From contig NZ_BAEG01000016.1 of NCBI RefSeq assembly GCF_000238915.1, positions 1 through 64,000 on the forward strand: 64,000 bases of DNA, given 5' to 3'. The notes under the pieces were generated by a model. That model did not search any database. It was not told where the DNA came from and saw only the letters and a program-made list of their open reading frames with translations. The position numbers and the translations under genes were made by a program. The stretch is from Arthrobacter globiformis NBRC 12137 (lineage in GTDB: Bacteria; Actinomycetota; Actinomycetes; Actinomycetales; Micrococcaceae). Positions 9,958 through 22,600 of the stretch are shown here, piece by piece. The stretch's first letter is position 1. Each line of letters begins with the position of its first letter.

Positions 9958-11163
9958 TTACTTTCCTGCGACGCGGATGTCGCGGCCGGAGGCAACCTTG
10001 GCGGACATGCCCCACAGCTCGATGAAGCCGCGCGCCATGGACTGGTCGAACGTGTCGCCGGTGTCGTAGGTGGCGAGCTCGAAGTCGTAGAGCGAGGTCT
10101 CGGAGCGGCGTCCGTTGACGATCGCCTGGCCGCCGTGCAGCACCATGCGGATGTCGCCGGTGACGTACTTCTGGGTGTCCTCGATGAAGGCGTCCAGGGA
10201 GCGCTTCAGGGGGGAGAACCACTGGCCGTCGTAGACCAGTTCGGCCCACCGCTGGCCAACAGTGGCCTTGAAGCGCGCCTGCTCACGCTCGATGGTGATG
10301 TCCTCAAGGTGCTTGTGCGCGGTGATCAGCGCCATGGCTCCCGGGGCTTCGTAGATTTCGCGGGACTTGATGCCGACCAGGCGGTCCTCGACGACGTCGA
10401 TCCGGCCCACGCCCTGTGCACCGGCGCGGCGGTTCAGTTCCTTGATGGCCTGCAGCGGGGTGACCCTGACGCCGTCGATCGCTACCGGAACGCCTGCTTC
10501 GAAGGAGATGGTGACCTCGTCCGGTGCCGGCGGGAATTCCGGCGTGGCGGTGTAGTCGTAGATGTCCTTGGTGGGGGCGTTCCAGATGTCCTCGAGGTAG
10601 CCGGTTTCGACGGCGCGTCCCCAGACGTTCTGGTCGATCGAGTACGGGTTCTTCTTGGTGGTCTCGATCGGCAGACCCTTTTCCTCGGCGAAGGCGATGG
10701 CCTTGTCGCGGGTCAGGGCGAGGTCGCGGACCGGGGCGATGCACTTCAGGTCCGGGCCGAGGGTCTGGATGCCCACTTCGAAGCGGACCTGGTCGTTGCC
10801 CTTGCCGGTGCAGCCGTGGGCCACGGTGGTGGCTCCGAATTCGCGGGCGGCCTTGACCAGGTGCTTGACGATGACCGGGCGGGAGATGGCGGAGACCAGC
10901 GGGTAGTGCCCCTGGTAGAGGGCGTTGGCCTTCAGCGTGGGCACGCAGTATTCGTTGGCGAACTCGTCGCTCGCGTCCGCCACGTAGGCCTCGACGGCGC
11001 CGCAGCCGAGGGCGCGCTGGCGGATGGTCTCCAGGGATTCGCCGCCCTGTCCGACGTCGACCGCCACGGCGATGACCTCGGCGCCGGTGGCTTCACCGAT
11101 CCAGCCGATGGCTACGGAAGTATCCAGGCCACCGGAGTAGGCCAGAACAATACGCTCAGTCAC
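9958..11163 (-). CDS. argG: argininosuccinate synthase
   Basis: Joins citrulline and aspartate with ATP to form argininosuccinate. 401 aa, the normal length. The N-terminal ATP pyrophosphatase P-loop [15 protein letters not shown] is at residues 7-21, and [16 protein letters not shown] and the [17 protein letters not shown] region are typical. GTG start with AAGGAG nine bases upstream. A 62-bp AT-rich gap separates it from argR. This is the largest gap within the operon, so an internal promoter or processing site is possible, but I cannot pick a convincing one. Confidence 0.97.
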   Translation of the reverse strand: MTERIVLAYSGGLDTSVAIGWIGEATGAEVIAVAVDVGQGGESLETIRQRALGCGAVEAYVADASDEFANEYCVPTLKANALYQGHYPLVSAISRPVIVKHLVKAAREFGATTVAHGCTGKGNDQVRFEVGIQTLGPDLKCIAPVRDLALTRDKAIAFAEEKGLPIETTKKNPYSIDQNVWGRAVETGYLEDIWNAPTKDIYDYTATPEFPPAPDEVTISFEAGVPVAIDGVRVTPLQAIKELNRRAGAQGVGRIDVVEDRLVGIKSREIYEAPGAMALITAHKHLEDITIEREQARFKATVGQRWAELVYDGQWFSPLKRSLDAFIEDTQKYVTGDIRMVLHGGQAIVNGRRSETSLYDFELATYDTGDTFDQSMARGFIELWGMSAKVASGRDIRVAGK

Positions 11164-11225
11164 GGAATATGCTCCTTAGTTGTTGTTTCTGTTTTTTGAT
11201 TGTCTTGAAAGTCAGCGGCCAGGCG

Positions 11226-11756
11226 CTACTGGCCGGCTTCCTCGGCGAGCTGCAGGAAGCGGGCAGCCAGTTCCGGCCCGCCCAGCGGGTCCCGGGCCAC
11301 GAGCAGCACGGTGTCGTCCCCGGCGATGGTGCCCAGGATCGAGGGCATTACGGAATGGTCGATGGCAAGCGCGAGGAAGTTCGCCGCGCCCGGCGGGGTC
11401 CGGAGCACCACGAGGTTGGCGGATGCCTCGGCCGTGACCAGCAGTTCCCCGCACAGCCGCGCCAGCCTGGCATCCAGGATTTCCTGGCTGACCCCGCTTT
11501 TGGCCGCCCGTTCCCCGCCTTCACCGGGAACGGCGTACACCAGCACGCCTTCCTTGCCCCGGACGCGGACGGCACCAAGCTCCACGAGGTCACGCGACAG
11601 CGTGGCCTGGGTAACCTGCACGCCGTCGTCCGCGAGCAGCGCCGCAAGCTCAGCCTGGGAACGCACCGATTCGCCGGTCAGGATCGCGGTGATCCGCGCC
11701 TGGCGGGCGGTCTTGGTGGCCGGGCTGGCGCCGGGCGAGGGGGCGGGGACGGACAA
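11226..11756 (-). CDS. argR: arginine repressor
   Basis: 176-aa hexameric regulator. The N-terminal winged helix (residues ~18-85) contains [33 protein letters not shown]. The C-terminal oligomerisation and arginine-binding domain contains [17 protein letters not shown]. It represses arginine genes when arginine is bound. The start is TTG, directly abutting the TAG stop of argF (TAGTTG), so translation is presumably coupled to argF. Lying within the operon it regulates, it should control its own synthesis through the site upstream of argC. Confidence 0.95.
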   Translation of the reverse strand: MSVPAPSPGASPATKTARQARITAILTGESVRSQAELAALLADDGVQVTQATLSRDLVELGAVRVRGKEGVLVYAVPGEGGERAAKSGVSQEILDARLARLCGELLVTAEASANLVVLRTPPGAANFLALAIDHSVMPSILGTIAGDDTVLLVARDPLGGPELAARFLQLAEEAGQ

Positions 11757-12752
11757 CTACGCCTGCCCTGCCAGGGGCCGCAGTCCGTCGACGACGGCCA
11801 GTCCGGACTGGTGCATGAGCCAGGCCATGAGCCCCTTCTGCGCGTGCAGGCGGTTTTCGGCCTCGTCCCACACGATCGACTGCGGGCCGTCAATCACGCC
11901 GGCAGAGATTTCGTAGCCGCGGTAGGCGGGAAGGCAGTGCAGCACCACGGCGTCCGCGGCGGCCTGCGCCAGCGCGGCCTCGTCCACGGAGTATTCACGG
12001 AAGAGCTGCATCCGTGCTTCCTTTTCGGCTTCCTGGCCCATGGAGACCCACGTGTCGGTGGCCACGACGTCGGCCCCCTTGAGTGCCTCCGCCGCGTCGG
12101 TCGTGATAAGCACGGATCCGCCGGTCTCGGCGGCACGTTCCCGGGCGGCCGCCACGATGCCGTCCGCGGGCAGGTAGCCGTCGGGACCGGCGATGCGGAC
12201 GTGAATGCCGGCGGTGACGCCTGCCAGGAGGTAGGAGTTGGCCATGTTGTTGGCGGCGTCGCCAAGGTAGGCCATGGTGAGGCCCTTGAGTTCACCCTTG
12301 TGCTCCTTGACGGTCAGCAGGTCGGCCAGCAGCTGGCAGGGGTGGTAGTCGTCGCACAGGGCATTGATGACCGGAACCTTTGAGTTCTCGGCCATCGCGA
12401 CGAGGCCGGAGTGCGCGCCGGTCCGCCACACGATGGTGGAAACCATGCGCTCGAGCACCTTGGCGGTGTCCTCGACGGATTCCTTGTGGCCGATCTGCGC
12501 CTCGCCCGGGTTGATGATCAGGGCGTTGCCGCCCATGTCCGCCACGCCGGTGGCAAAGGAGACCCGGGTCCGGGTGGAGGTCTTGTCGAAGATCACCGCA
12601 ACGGTCTTGCGGCCGCTGCCTTCGGCGGCGAAAGGCTGGACGCTGTACGGCGCCGCCTTCATGCGGCCCGCGAGTTCCAGGACTTCCGCCTGCTCGGCAG
12701 GGCTGAGGTCCGTGTCCTTGAGGAAGTGGCGGATGGTGCCGGTGGAAGTCAC
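11757..12752 (-). CDS. argF: ornithine carbamoyltransferase
   Basis: Transfers carbamoyl phosphate to ornithine, giving citrulline. 331 aa. The carbamoyl-phosphate loop STRTRVSFATG is near residue 59. FLKDTDLSPAE at the start is typical of actinobacterial OTC. The ornithine-binding motif VLHCLPAYRGYE, near residue 270, carries the catalytic Cys. It overlaps argD by four bases (ATGA), and its stop touches the TTG start of argR. Confidence 0.96.
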   Translation of the reverse strand: MTSTGTIRHFLKDTDLSPAEQAEVLELAGRMKAAPYSVQPFAAEGSGRKTVAVIFDKTSTRTRVSFATGVADMGGNALIINPGEAQIGHKESVEDTAKVLERMVSTIVWRTGAHSGLVAMAENSKVPVINALCDDYHPCQLLADLLTVKEHKGELKGLTMAYLGDAANNMANSYLLAGVTAGIHVRIAGPDGYLPADGIVAAARERAAETGGSVLITTDAAEALKGADVVATDTWVSMGQEAEKEARMQLFREYSVDEAALAQAAADAVVLHCLPAYRGYEISAGVIDGPQSIVWDEAENRLHAQKGLMAWLMHQSGLAVVDGLRPLAGQA

Positions 12753-14059
12753 TGTGCGTCCTTTGCAGTTTGCAGGATGGCCGGAAGGGCGGCCAGGAAA
12801 CGGTCCGCCTGCTCGGTGGTCAGGATGAGCGGCGGGGCCAGGCGGATCGTGCGGGGGCCAGGGCTATTGATGATGAAGCCGGCGTCCAGGGCAGCGGTCA
12901 CGGCGGCCGGGGCGACGTCGGCATCCAGGTCGAAGCCGATCAGCAGTCCCTCGCCACGCACCTCTGTGACACCGTCGACGGCGGCCAGCGCCTGCCGCAC
13001 ATGCTCACCCACCACGCGGACGTGGTCCATCACCTGCTGGCTTTCGATGGCGTGCAGCGTGGCCAGTGCCGCGGCGGTGGCCACCGGGTTCCCCCCGAAG
13101 GTGGTGCCATGCTGCCCGGCGGAGAGCAGCGACGACGTCTTCTCACCGAACGTGACGAGCGCGCCGATGGGGAAACCGCCGCCAAGGCCTTTGGCCAGGG
13201 TGATGGCGTCGGGCACGATCCCGGCATCCTCGCTGGCCAGCCACTTGCCCGTGCGTGCGATGCCGGTCTGCACCTCATCGAGGATCAGCAGGGCGCCGGC
13301 TTCGGCGGTGAACTCGCGGGCTGCCTTCAGGTAGCCGGCCGGAAGGGGCCGGACGCCTGCCTCGCCCTGGATCGGCTCCAGGAAAACGGCAGCAACGGTG
13401 TCGTCCACCGCGTTGCGCAGGGCCTCGATGTCCCCAAACGGAATGTGCTCGACGCCGCCGGGCACCGGCTCGAAGGGAGTGCGGTAGGCCTCCTTGGCCG
13501 TGAGCGCGAGTGCGCCCATGGTCCGCCCGTGGAATGCGCCTTCAAGCGCGATGATCCGGGTGCGGGGCTTGCCGCCTTCGGCGCCACCGGCGGGAGACCC
13601 CGAGTTCCGGCGGGCCAGCTTGAAGGCGGCCTCGTTGGCCTCGGTGCCCGAGTTGGTGAAGAACACCTTGGAGCCGGCCGGTGCCTTGCTCAGCTCCAGC
13701 AGCTTTTCCGCCAGGGCGATCTGCGTGGGGCTGGTGAAGAAGTTGGAGACGTGCCCCAGGGTGGCCAGCTGGCTGGAGATCACCGAGGTCACGAACGGGT
13801 GGGCGTGGCCCAGCGCGTTAACGGCGATGCCGCCCAGGAGGTCCAGGTATTCCTTGCCGTCGGCATCCCAGACGAGGCAGCCCGCGCCGCGGACCAGCAC
13901 CCGCTGGGGCGTGCCGAAGACACCCATCAGCGACGACGAGTAGCGTGCCAGCCACTCAGAGCCGCTGCTGGTGGGGACAATTGTGGTTACGGCGGCCTCC
14001 GCAGCAATGGGGGCCCCGCTGCGGCCTTCAGCGGAATGGCTCAGTTCAGTGCTGCTCAC
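12749..14059 (-). CDS. argD: acetylornithine aminotransferase
   Basis: Class III PLP aminotransferase of 436 aa. It converts N-acetylglutamate semialdehyde to N-acetylornithine and may also serve lysine synthesis. LILDEVQTGIARTGKW is the PLP-ring Asp region. The Schiff-base Lys lies in TLAKGLGGGFPIGA. NSGTEANEAAFKLAR is the phosphate-binding part. GTG start overlapping the argB stop by one base (TAGTG). The first ~30 residues before GSEWLARYSSSLMGVFGTP are a variable extension. Confidence 0.95.
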   Translation of the reverse strand: MSSTELSHSAEGRSGAPIAAEAAVTTIVPTSSGSEWLARYSSSLMGVFGTPQRVLVRGAGCLVWDADGKEYLDLLGGIAVNALGHAHPFVTSVISSQLATLGHVSNFFTSPTQIALAEKLLELSKAPAGSKVFFTNSGTEANEAAFKLARRNSGSPAGGAEGGKPRTRIIALEGAFHGRTMGALALTAKEAYRTPFEPVPGGVEHIPFGDIEALRNAVDDTVAAVFLEPIQGEAGVRPLPAGYLKAAREFTAEAGALLILDEVQTGIARTGKWLASEDAGIVPDAITLAKGLGGGFPIGALVTFGEKTSSLLSAGQHGTTFGGNPVATAAALATLHAIESQQVMDHVRVVGEHVRQALAAVDGVTEVRGEGLLIGFDLDADVAPAAVTAALDAGFIINSPGPRTIRLAPPLILTTEQADRFLAALPAILQTAKDAQ

Positions 14060-15018
14060 TATGCGTTCACGTCCTCATCGGGTACGACCTGGGTGCCAAT
14101 TCCGGCGGTGGTGAAAGTTTCCAGAAGCATCGAGTGGGGCAGGCGGCCGTCCACTATGTGCGCCCGCTCCACTCCCTCGTCGATGGCCTTGAGGCAGGCG
14201 GCCATCTTGGGAATCATGCCTGATTCGAGCCTGGGCAGCATGTCCCGCAGCTCGGAGGCCGTCAGGGACGAAATGAGCGAGGACTTGTCCGGCCAGTTGG
14301 CGTAGAGGCCTTCGACGTCGGTCAGGATGACCAGCTTCGAGGCGCCCAGGGCGGAGGCCACAGCTGCCGCCGCGGTGTCCGCGTTGACGTTCAGGACCTG
14401 GCCGGTGGGCTGGAAGCGCGCGGCGCCGGCCACGCCCTCGCCGGCGTCGGTGATCTCCGGGGCGACGGTGGAGATCACCGGGATCCGGCCGGCGTCGAGA
14501 ATGTCCACGATGCCGGCGGGGTCCACTCCCACCACTTCGCCCACGAGCCCGAGGTCCACCTGCTCGCCGTCAACCACGGTGCCGGTGCGGACGGCACGCA
14601 ACAGGCCGCCGTCTTCACCGGACATGCCGACGGCGTAGGGCCCGTGCGAGTTGATCAGGCCTACCAGTTCACGGCCCACCTGGCCGGTGAGGACCATCCG
14701 CACCACGTCCATCGCCTCGGGCGTGGTGACGCGCAGGCCGCCCTTGAATTCCGACTCGATGCCGAGCCTGCCCAGCATCGAGTTGATCTGCGGTCCGCCG
14801 CCGTGCACCACCACGGGGTGGATGCCGACGTGGTGGAGGAAGACGACGTCCTCGGCGAAGGCGCGGCGCAGCTCGTCGTTGACCATGGCGTTGCCGCCGT
14901 ACTTGATCACCATGGTGGTTCCGGCGAAGCGCTGGATCCACGGCAGGGCTTCGATGAGGGTGCCGGCCTTGGCTTGGGCATCACTCATGGACGTTGACTC
15001 GCGGGTCTGGGTGTTCAT
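14059..15018 (-). CDS. argB: acetylglutamate kinase
   Basis: Phosphorylates N-acetylglutamate, the step normally feedback-controlled by arginine. 319 aa with [11 protein letters not shown] (the Lys-Gly-Gly ATP site), [14 protein letters not shown] and the C-terminal [16 protein letters not shown] substrate and nucleotide segments. GGAGG lies nine bases before ATG 15018. A second in-frame ATG at 14985 (MSDAQAK) is possible. It begins 30 bp after argJ. Confidence 0.96.
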   Translation of the reverse strand: MNTQTRESTSMSDAQAKAGTLIEALPWIQRFAGTTMVIKYGGNAMVNDELRRAFAEDVVFLHHVGIHPVVVHGGGPQINSMLGRLGIESEFKGGLRVTTPEAMDVVRMVLTGQVGRELVGLINSHGPYAVGMSGEDGGLLRAVRTGTVVDGEQVDLGLVGEVVGVDPAGIVDILDAGRIPVISTVAPEITDAGEGVAGAARFQPTGQVLNVNADTAAAAVASALGASKLVILTDVEGLYANWPDKSSLISSLTASELRDMLPRLESGMIPKMAACLKAIDEGVERAHIVDGRLPHSMLLETFTTAGIGTQVVPDEDVNA

Positions 15019-15048
15019 GCGGCTGGTCCTCCAGGGTTGCTGGCCGAT

Positions 15049-17292
<2,244 letters not shown>

Positions 17293-17421
17293 GACTTTTC
17301 ATGCCGTGAGCCGGTCCGCCGCGATGCTTAGCCACCGTATGATTAACAAAGGGTGATCCAGACCGTGCGCGCCGAATGTCGGCCGCAGCGTTGCCCGTAA
17401 CAGTTACGAGGCACGCCGTTC

Positions 17422-18528
17422 ATGACGTCCACCATCACTTCCGAGCGCCCGCAGCCCCGGATCAGCAAGCCCAGCAGGGTCCGCCAGGCCAACCCTGTCA
17501 CACAGAGCTACTCCGACCTGCTCAAGTCCGTGCGCGCAGCCGGACTCCTGGAGCGGCGCCAGGGCTTCTACATCACCGTCTTCGCCACGCTGGCTGTCCT
17601 CATGGCGGCGGCCTGGTTCGGTTTCGCGCTGATCGGCCAGAGCTGGTTCCAGCTCCTCATCGCCGCAGCGCTCGGCATCATCTGCACGCAGCTGAGCTTC
17701 CTGGCCCATGAGGCCGGCCACCGCCAGATATTCGCCTCCCGGCGCGCCAACGACTGGTCAGCACGGATCCTGGCAACATCCGTGGCCGGCGTCAGCTACT
17801 CGTGGTGGGAACAGAAACACGGGGCACACCACAACCACCCCAACGTCATCTCCAAGGACCCGGACATCGCCCCGGGTGCCATCGTCTTCCACCCGGAAGC
17901 CGCGGCCGCACGGCAGGGCCGGCTGGCCCTGCTCACGCGCAAGCAGGGCTGGCTTTTCTTCCCCCTGCTCTTCCTTGTGGGTCTCGGCCTGCAGATAGAT
18001 TCGGTCCGCTTCATTTTCCGGCGCGCCAAGGTCACGCACCGCTGGGTGGAACTGCCCATCCTGCTGGCCCGCCTCAGCATCCTTCCTGTGCTGGCGTTTT
18101 CCTTCCTGCCGCTGGGCATGGCTGCCGCCTTCATCGGCGTGCAGCTCGCTGTTTTCGGGTTCTACATGGGTGCGTCCTTCGCGCCCAACCACAAGGGCAT
18201 GCCGGTCCTTCCGGCTGACAGCCGCGTCGACTTCCTCAGCCGCCAGGTCCTGACATCACGCAACATTTCCGGCGGCCGGTTCATGGATATCCTGCTCGGC
18301 GGCCTGAACCGCCAAGTGGAGCACCACCTCTTCCCCGACATGGCCCGGCCCCAGCTGCACAAGGCAACCGCGCTGGTGCGCCAGCACTGCGAAAAACACG
18401 GGATTCCCTTCACGGAGACCACTCTGGCGGCGTCGTTCGGAATCATCGTCAGGTATCTCAATGAGGTGGGGCTCGCTGCCGGACGCCACTTCGAATGCCC
18501 CATGGCAACGGTCTCCCGCCGCTACTAA
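17422..18528 (+). CDS. membrane fatty-acid desaturase (acyl-CoA/acyl-lipid type)
   Basis: Di-iron membrane desaturase of 368 aa. The three histidine boxes are HEAGH (near residue 98), HGAHHNHPN (near 133) and QVEHHLFP (near 297). Hydrophobic segments are near residues 50-95 and 170-250. Family: introduces a cis double bond into acyl chains using O2 and electrons from ferredoxin or cytochrome. The QVEHH box, with Gln at the first position, is typical of front-end/linoleoyl-type desaturases, although bacterial members often act at other positions. ATG start with GAGG about 12 bases upstream. It is divergent from argC. No terminator is obvious before the next gene. Confidence 0.88.
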   Translation: MTSTITSERPQPRISKPSRVRQANPVTQSYSDLLKSVRAAGLLERRQGFYITVFATLAVLMAAAWFGFALIGQSWFQLLIAAALGIICTQLSFLAHEAGHRQIFASRRANDWSARILATSVAGVSYSWWEQKHGAHHNHPNVISKDPDIAPGAIVFHPEAAAARQGRLALLTRKQGWLFFPLLFLVGLGLQIDSVRFIFRRAKVTHRWVELPILLARLSILPVLAFSFLPLGMAAAFIGVQLAVFGFYMGASFAPNHKGMPVLPADSRVDFLSRQVLTSRNISGGRFMDILLGGLNRQVEHHLFPDMARPQLHKATALVRQHCEKHGIPFTETTLAASFGIIVRYLNEVGLAAGRHFECPMATVSRRY

Positions 18529-18619
18529 GCGGCCGCCCCGACTTCGCCTGCACCGCCCCGGTCCCTAGGATGAGGGGAGGAAGGGTGCCGGAGGTCCCGG
18601 CCCGGAAAAGGAGAATTCC

Positions 18620-19585
18620 ATGACGCACGCCATCGTCGCCCGGCAGGCAGGCGGACCCGAGGTTCTGGACTTCACGGAGATCGACCGTCCCGTCCCCGGC
18701 CCCGGCCAGCTGCTCATCAAAGTGGCAGCGGCCGGCGTGAACTTCATCGACACCTACCAGCGCGGCGGCATGTACCAAGTGCCTTTTCCCTTCACCCCGG
18801 GCTCCGAGGCCGCCGGCACCGTTGAGGAAGTGGGTGAAGGCGTTGAGAACTTCGCAGTCGGCAGCAGGGTCGCCACGGCCGAAGGTTCCAAATGCTATGC
18901 CGGCTACACGGTGCTGGATGCAGCGAAGGCCCTTCCGGTGCCTGACGGCCTGGATGACCAGACGGCAGCCGCCCTCCCGCTTCAGGGCATGACGGCGCAC
19001 TACCTCATCAATTCGTCATTCCGGGTGGAGCCGGGCCACACGGTGCTGACGCATGCGGGCGCAGGCGGCGTTGGCCTGCTGCTGACCCAGCTGCTGAAGG
19101 AGCGGGGGGCACGGGTCATCACCACGGTGTCCTCCGATGCCAAGGAGGAACTTGCCCGGGAAGCCGGAGCCGATCACGTGCTGCGCTATCAGGGGTTTCC
19201 CCACCACGTCCGCGAGCTGACCGGAGGCAAAGGCGTGGACGTCGTGTATGACGGCGTCGGCCGGAACACCTTTGACGGGTCCATGTCCTGCCTGCGCACG
19301 CGCGGATCGCTCGTCCTGTTTGGAGCAGCCTCCGGCGCCGTTGCTCCCGTGGACCCCCAGCGGCTGAATGCCGGCGGCTCGCTGACGCTGACCCGCCCGT
19401 CCCTTGCGCACTTCCTTCTCAACGAACAGGAACGCCATTGGCGGTCCGGGGAGATTTTCGCTGCCGCCGCCAGCGGAAACCTCAAGGTCCGCATCGGCGC
19501 CAGCTACCCGTTGGCTGAGGCCCGCCAGGCACACGAGGATCTCGAGGGCCGGCGCACCACCGGCAAGGTTCTGCTGGTTCCGTAG
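18620..19585 (+). CDS. NADPH:quinone oxidoreductase (zinc-free MDR family)
   Basis: 321-aa medium-chain dehydrogenase/reductase of the QOR group. The N-terminal GroES-like domain contains AAGVNFIDTYQRGGMY and PFTPGSEAAGTVEEVGEGV. The nucleotide-binding Rossmann motif VLTHAGAGGVGLLLTQLLKERGA is near residue 145. The structural zinc cysteines of alcohol dehydrogenases are absent. It reduces quinones or enals with NADPH. AAAAGGAGAATTCC precedes the ATG. It is followed within 75 bp by the large synthetase gene in the same direction, so co-transcription is possible, but a functional link is not evident. Confidence 0.92.
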   Translation: MTHAIVARQAGGPEVLDFTEIDRPVPGPGQLLIKVAAAGVNFIDTYQRGGMYQVPFPFTPGSEAAGTVEEVGEGVENFAVGSRVATAEGSKCYAGYTVLDAAKALPVPDGLDDQTAAALPLQGMTAHYLINSSFRVEPGHTVLTHAGAGGVGLLLTQLLKERGARVITTVSSDAKEELAREAGADHVLRYQGFPHHVRELTGGKGVDVVYDGVGRNTFDGSMSCLRTRGSLVLFGAASGAVAPVDPQRLNAGGSLTLTRPSLAHFLLNEQERHWRSGEIFAAAASGNLKVRIGASYPLAEARQAHEDLEGRRTTGKVLLVP

Positions 19586-19600
19586 CAAAAACAGCCTCGG

Positions 19601-19666
19601 ATGAACACGAAGGAAACGATGTCACCTTCCATTCATCTTGCCGGGAAAGAATTCAGCCGTGACTGA
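19601..19666 (+). other. short upstream ORF overlapping the synthetase start
   Basis: An ATG at 19619, preceded by GAAGGAAACG (a good ribosome-binding site), opens a 15-codon frame. Its TGA (19664-19666) lies just past the GTG start of the big synthetase at 19659, in another frame. An earlier in-frame ATG at 19601 would make it 21 codons. This layout suggests translational coupling. It may equally be fortuitous. Confidence 0.35.
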
Positions 19667-22600
19667 CCCACTCCCGGACACCATGGACACCGCCGTTCCC
19701 TCCGTCGGCGGACAGGCGGCAGTGCTGTACCCGGTGCAACTCCCGGGCGCTGCCGCCGCCCCGCCGGAGCGGACCCTGGTGGACATCCTCACCGGCACCG
19801 CCGCGCGCTTTCCCGATGCTTCCGCGCTCGACGACGGCCGCCGCTCCCTGAGCTACGCCCAGCTCCTGGCGGAGGTCAAGGCCGAGGGCCGGCGGCTCCA
19901 CCAGGCCGGCCTCGGAGCGGGAGACAAAGTCGGGGTGCGGATTCCCTCGGGCACCAACGAGCTCTACATTGCGATCCTTGCGATCCTGCTGATCGGCGCC
20001 GCCTACGTCCCCGTGGACGCGGACGATCCGGACGAACGGGCCAGGCTGGTGTTCACTGAAGCGCGGGTGGCCGGCATCCTGCGGGCCGACGGCGTGATCG
20101 TCACGGACCACAAGCGGCCCGTCCCCTTCCCGGCTCCGCGCCCGGCCACCCCCGACGACGATGCCTGGGTCATCTTCACGTCCGGTTCCACCGGGACGCC
20201 CAAGGGCGTGGCGGTGCAGCACCGCTCGTCGGCCGCGTTCGTCGACGCGGAAGCCCGCATTTTCCTGCAGGAGGATCCGGTCGGCCCGCAGGACCGTGTG
20301 CTCGCGGGACTTTCGGTGGCCTTCGACGCGTCCTGCGAGGAGATGTGGCTGGCCTGGCGCCATGGCGCCTGCCTCGTGCCTGCCCCGCGGGCCCTGGTCC
20401 GCACCGGCATGGACCTGGGGCCGTGGCTGATCAACCACGGCATCACGGTGGTCTCCACCGTTCCCACCCTTGCGGCACTGTGGCCGGCCGAGGCCCTCGA
20501 GAACGTCCGGCTGCTGATCTTCGGCGGCGAGGCCTGCCCGCCGGAGCTGGCCGAACGCCTGGCCGTGGACGGCCGTGAGGTGTGGAACACCTACGGACCC
20601 ACCGAGGCAACGGTCGTGGCCTGCGCGGCTCCCCTGGGCGGTACAGGCCCGGTCAGGATTGGGCTCCCGCTGGACGGTTGGGACCTGGCGGTGGTCGACT
20701 CCGGCGGCGTCCCGGTGGCCGAGGGCGAAGTCGGGGAGCTCATCATCGGCGGCGTGGGGCTGGCCCGCTACCTCGATCCGCAGAAGGATGCGGAGAAGTA
20801 CGCCCCCATGCCCTCGCTCGGGTGGGGGCGCGCCTACCGCTCCGGCGACCTGGTCCGGTTCGAGCACGCCGGCCTGATCTTCATGGGCCGCGCCGACGAG
20901 CAGGTCAAGCTTGGCGGCCGCCGGATCGAACTCGGTGAGATCGACGCTGCCCTGCAGTCACTGCCGGGCATTGCGGGCGCCGCTGCTGCCGTACGCACGA
21001 CGGCGGCCGGCAACCAGGTCCTCGTGGGCTACCTGGCTGCCGCCGGCGGCACGGACACCGCACCGGACCTGGCCGCGCTCCGCGAGCTGCTGTCCGCCAC
21101 GCTGCCCGCTCCCCTCATCCCGATGCTGACCGTCGTCGACACGCTGCCCACCAAGACCAGCGGCAAAGTCGACCGGCATGCGCTGCCATGGCCCCTGCCG
21201 GGTGCCGGCGCGGCGGCCGCGGACGCCGCGCCGCTGAACGTGCCCGAGGATGCCCAGTGGATCGTTGACCGGTGGCAGGCAGTCCTTGGCAGCAGCGTCG
21301 CCGGCCTCGACGCGGACTTCTTTGCCCACGGCGGCGGGTCGCTGGCCGCGGCGCAGCTCGTCTCCGCGCTCCGGGTCCGCTACCCCACCATCACCGTGGC
21401 CGATATCTACGCCACCCCGCGGATCGGCGCGCTGATAGAGGTGGCCCGCCAATCCCTGCCCGACGGCGTCTCCGCCGGCCCGGCCCCGGAACGGCCGGTC
21501 CGCCCCACGGCCCTGAAGTCGCAGGTCTTCCAGACCCTCATGGGCATACCGCTGCACATTCTGGCGGGCATGCGCTGGCTGACCTATCTGATGGCCGCCA
21601 ACAACGTCCTGTTCACGTTCGCCGGGTTCACCGCCGCACCCACCGTGTCGTGGTGGTGGGTGGCAGTGTCCTGGCCGGTCTTTGTCAGCCCGCCCGGACG
21701 GATGGCCATCTCTGTTGCCGCCGCCCGCCTCCTGCTTCGCAACGTGCAGCCCGGGACCTACCCGCGCGCAGGCAAGGTGCATTTACGCCTCTGGCTGGCC
21801 GAACAGATCCAGGACCTGGCCGGCGCCGTCAGCCTCGCCAGCGCACCTTGGGTGCCGTACTACGCCAGGGCCCTCGGCGCCAGGATCGGAAGCAATATCC
21901 ATTTGCACTCCCTTCCCCCGGTGACCGGCTTCCTCACCCTCGGCCGCGGCTGCAACATCGAACCCGAGGTGGATCTGTCCGGGTGGTGGATCGACGGTGA
22001 CATCGTCCGGATCGGCCACGTCCACGTCGGGGCGGACGCCACTGTAGGCGCCCGCAGCACCCTGATGCCCGGGGCCAGCATCGGCGCCGGCGGCCAGGTG
22101 GAACCGGGCTCCGCCGTGCTGGGCAAAGTCAAGGCCGGCCAGTTGGTCGCCGGGTCCCCGGCAGAACGGCGGGGCAAAGCCAAGCAGGACTGGCCCGCGG
22201 GCCAGCCGGTCAGTTCCGTTCTGGGGCACCTCTGGTTCACGGCCTTCGCTGCCGCGTCCGCTGTCCTCGCCCTGATTCCCTACGCTTCGGCCGTGGCCGC
22301 AGCCCTGGTGGTCTTCCTGTTTATCAGGGGAAACGACTCGCTGCTCCATGCCCTGCCGCAGGTGCTGGCGTCGCTCCCGCTCGCAGCTTTGACCTGGTTC
22401 CTCAGCAATATGCTGCTGATCCTGGTCACCACCAGGCTCCTGGGCGTCGGCCTGAAGGAGGGTTACTACCGGGTCCGCAGCCGCGTCGGCTGGCAGGTCT
22501 GGGCCACCGAGCGGGTGCTGGACATGGCACGGGACCTCCTGTTCCCGATATACGCCAGCCTGTTCACGCCGGTCTGGCTGAGGCTGCTGGGGGCGAAGGT

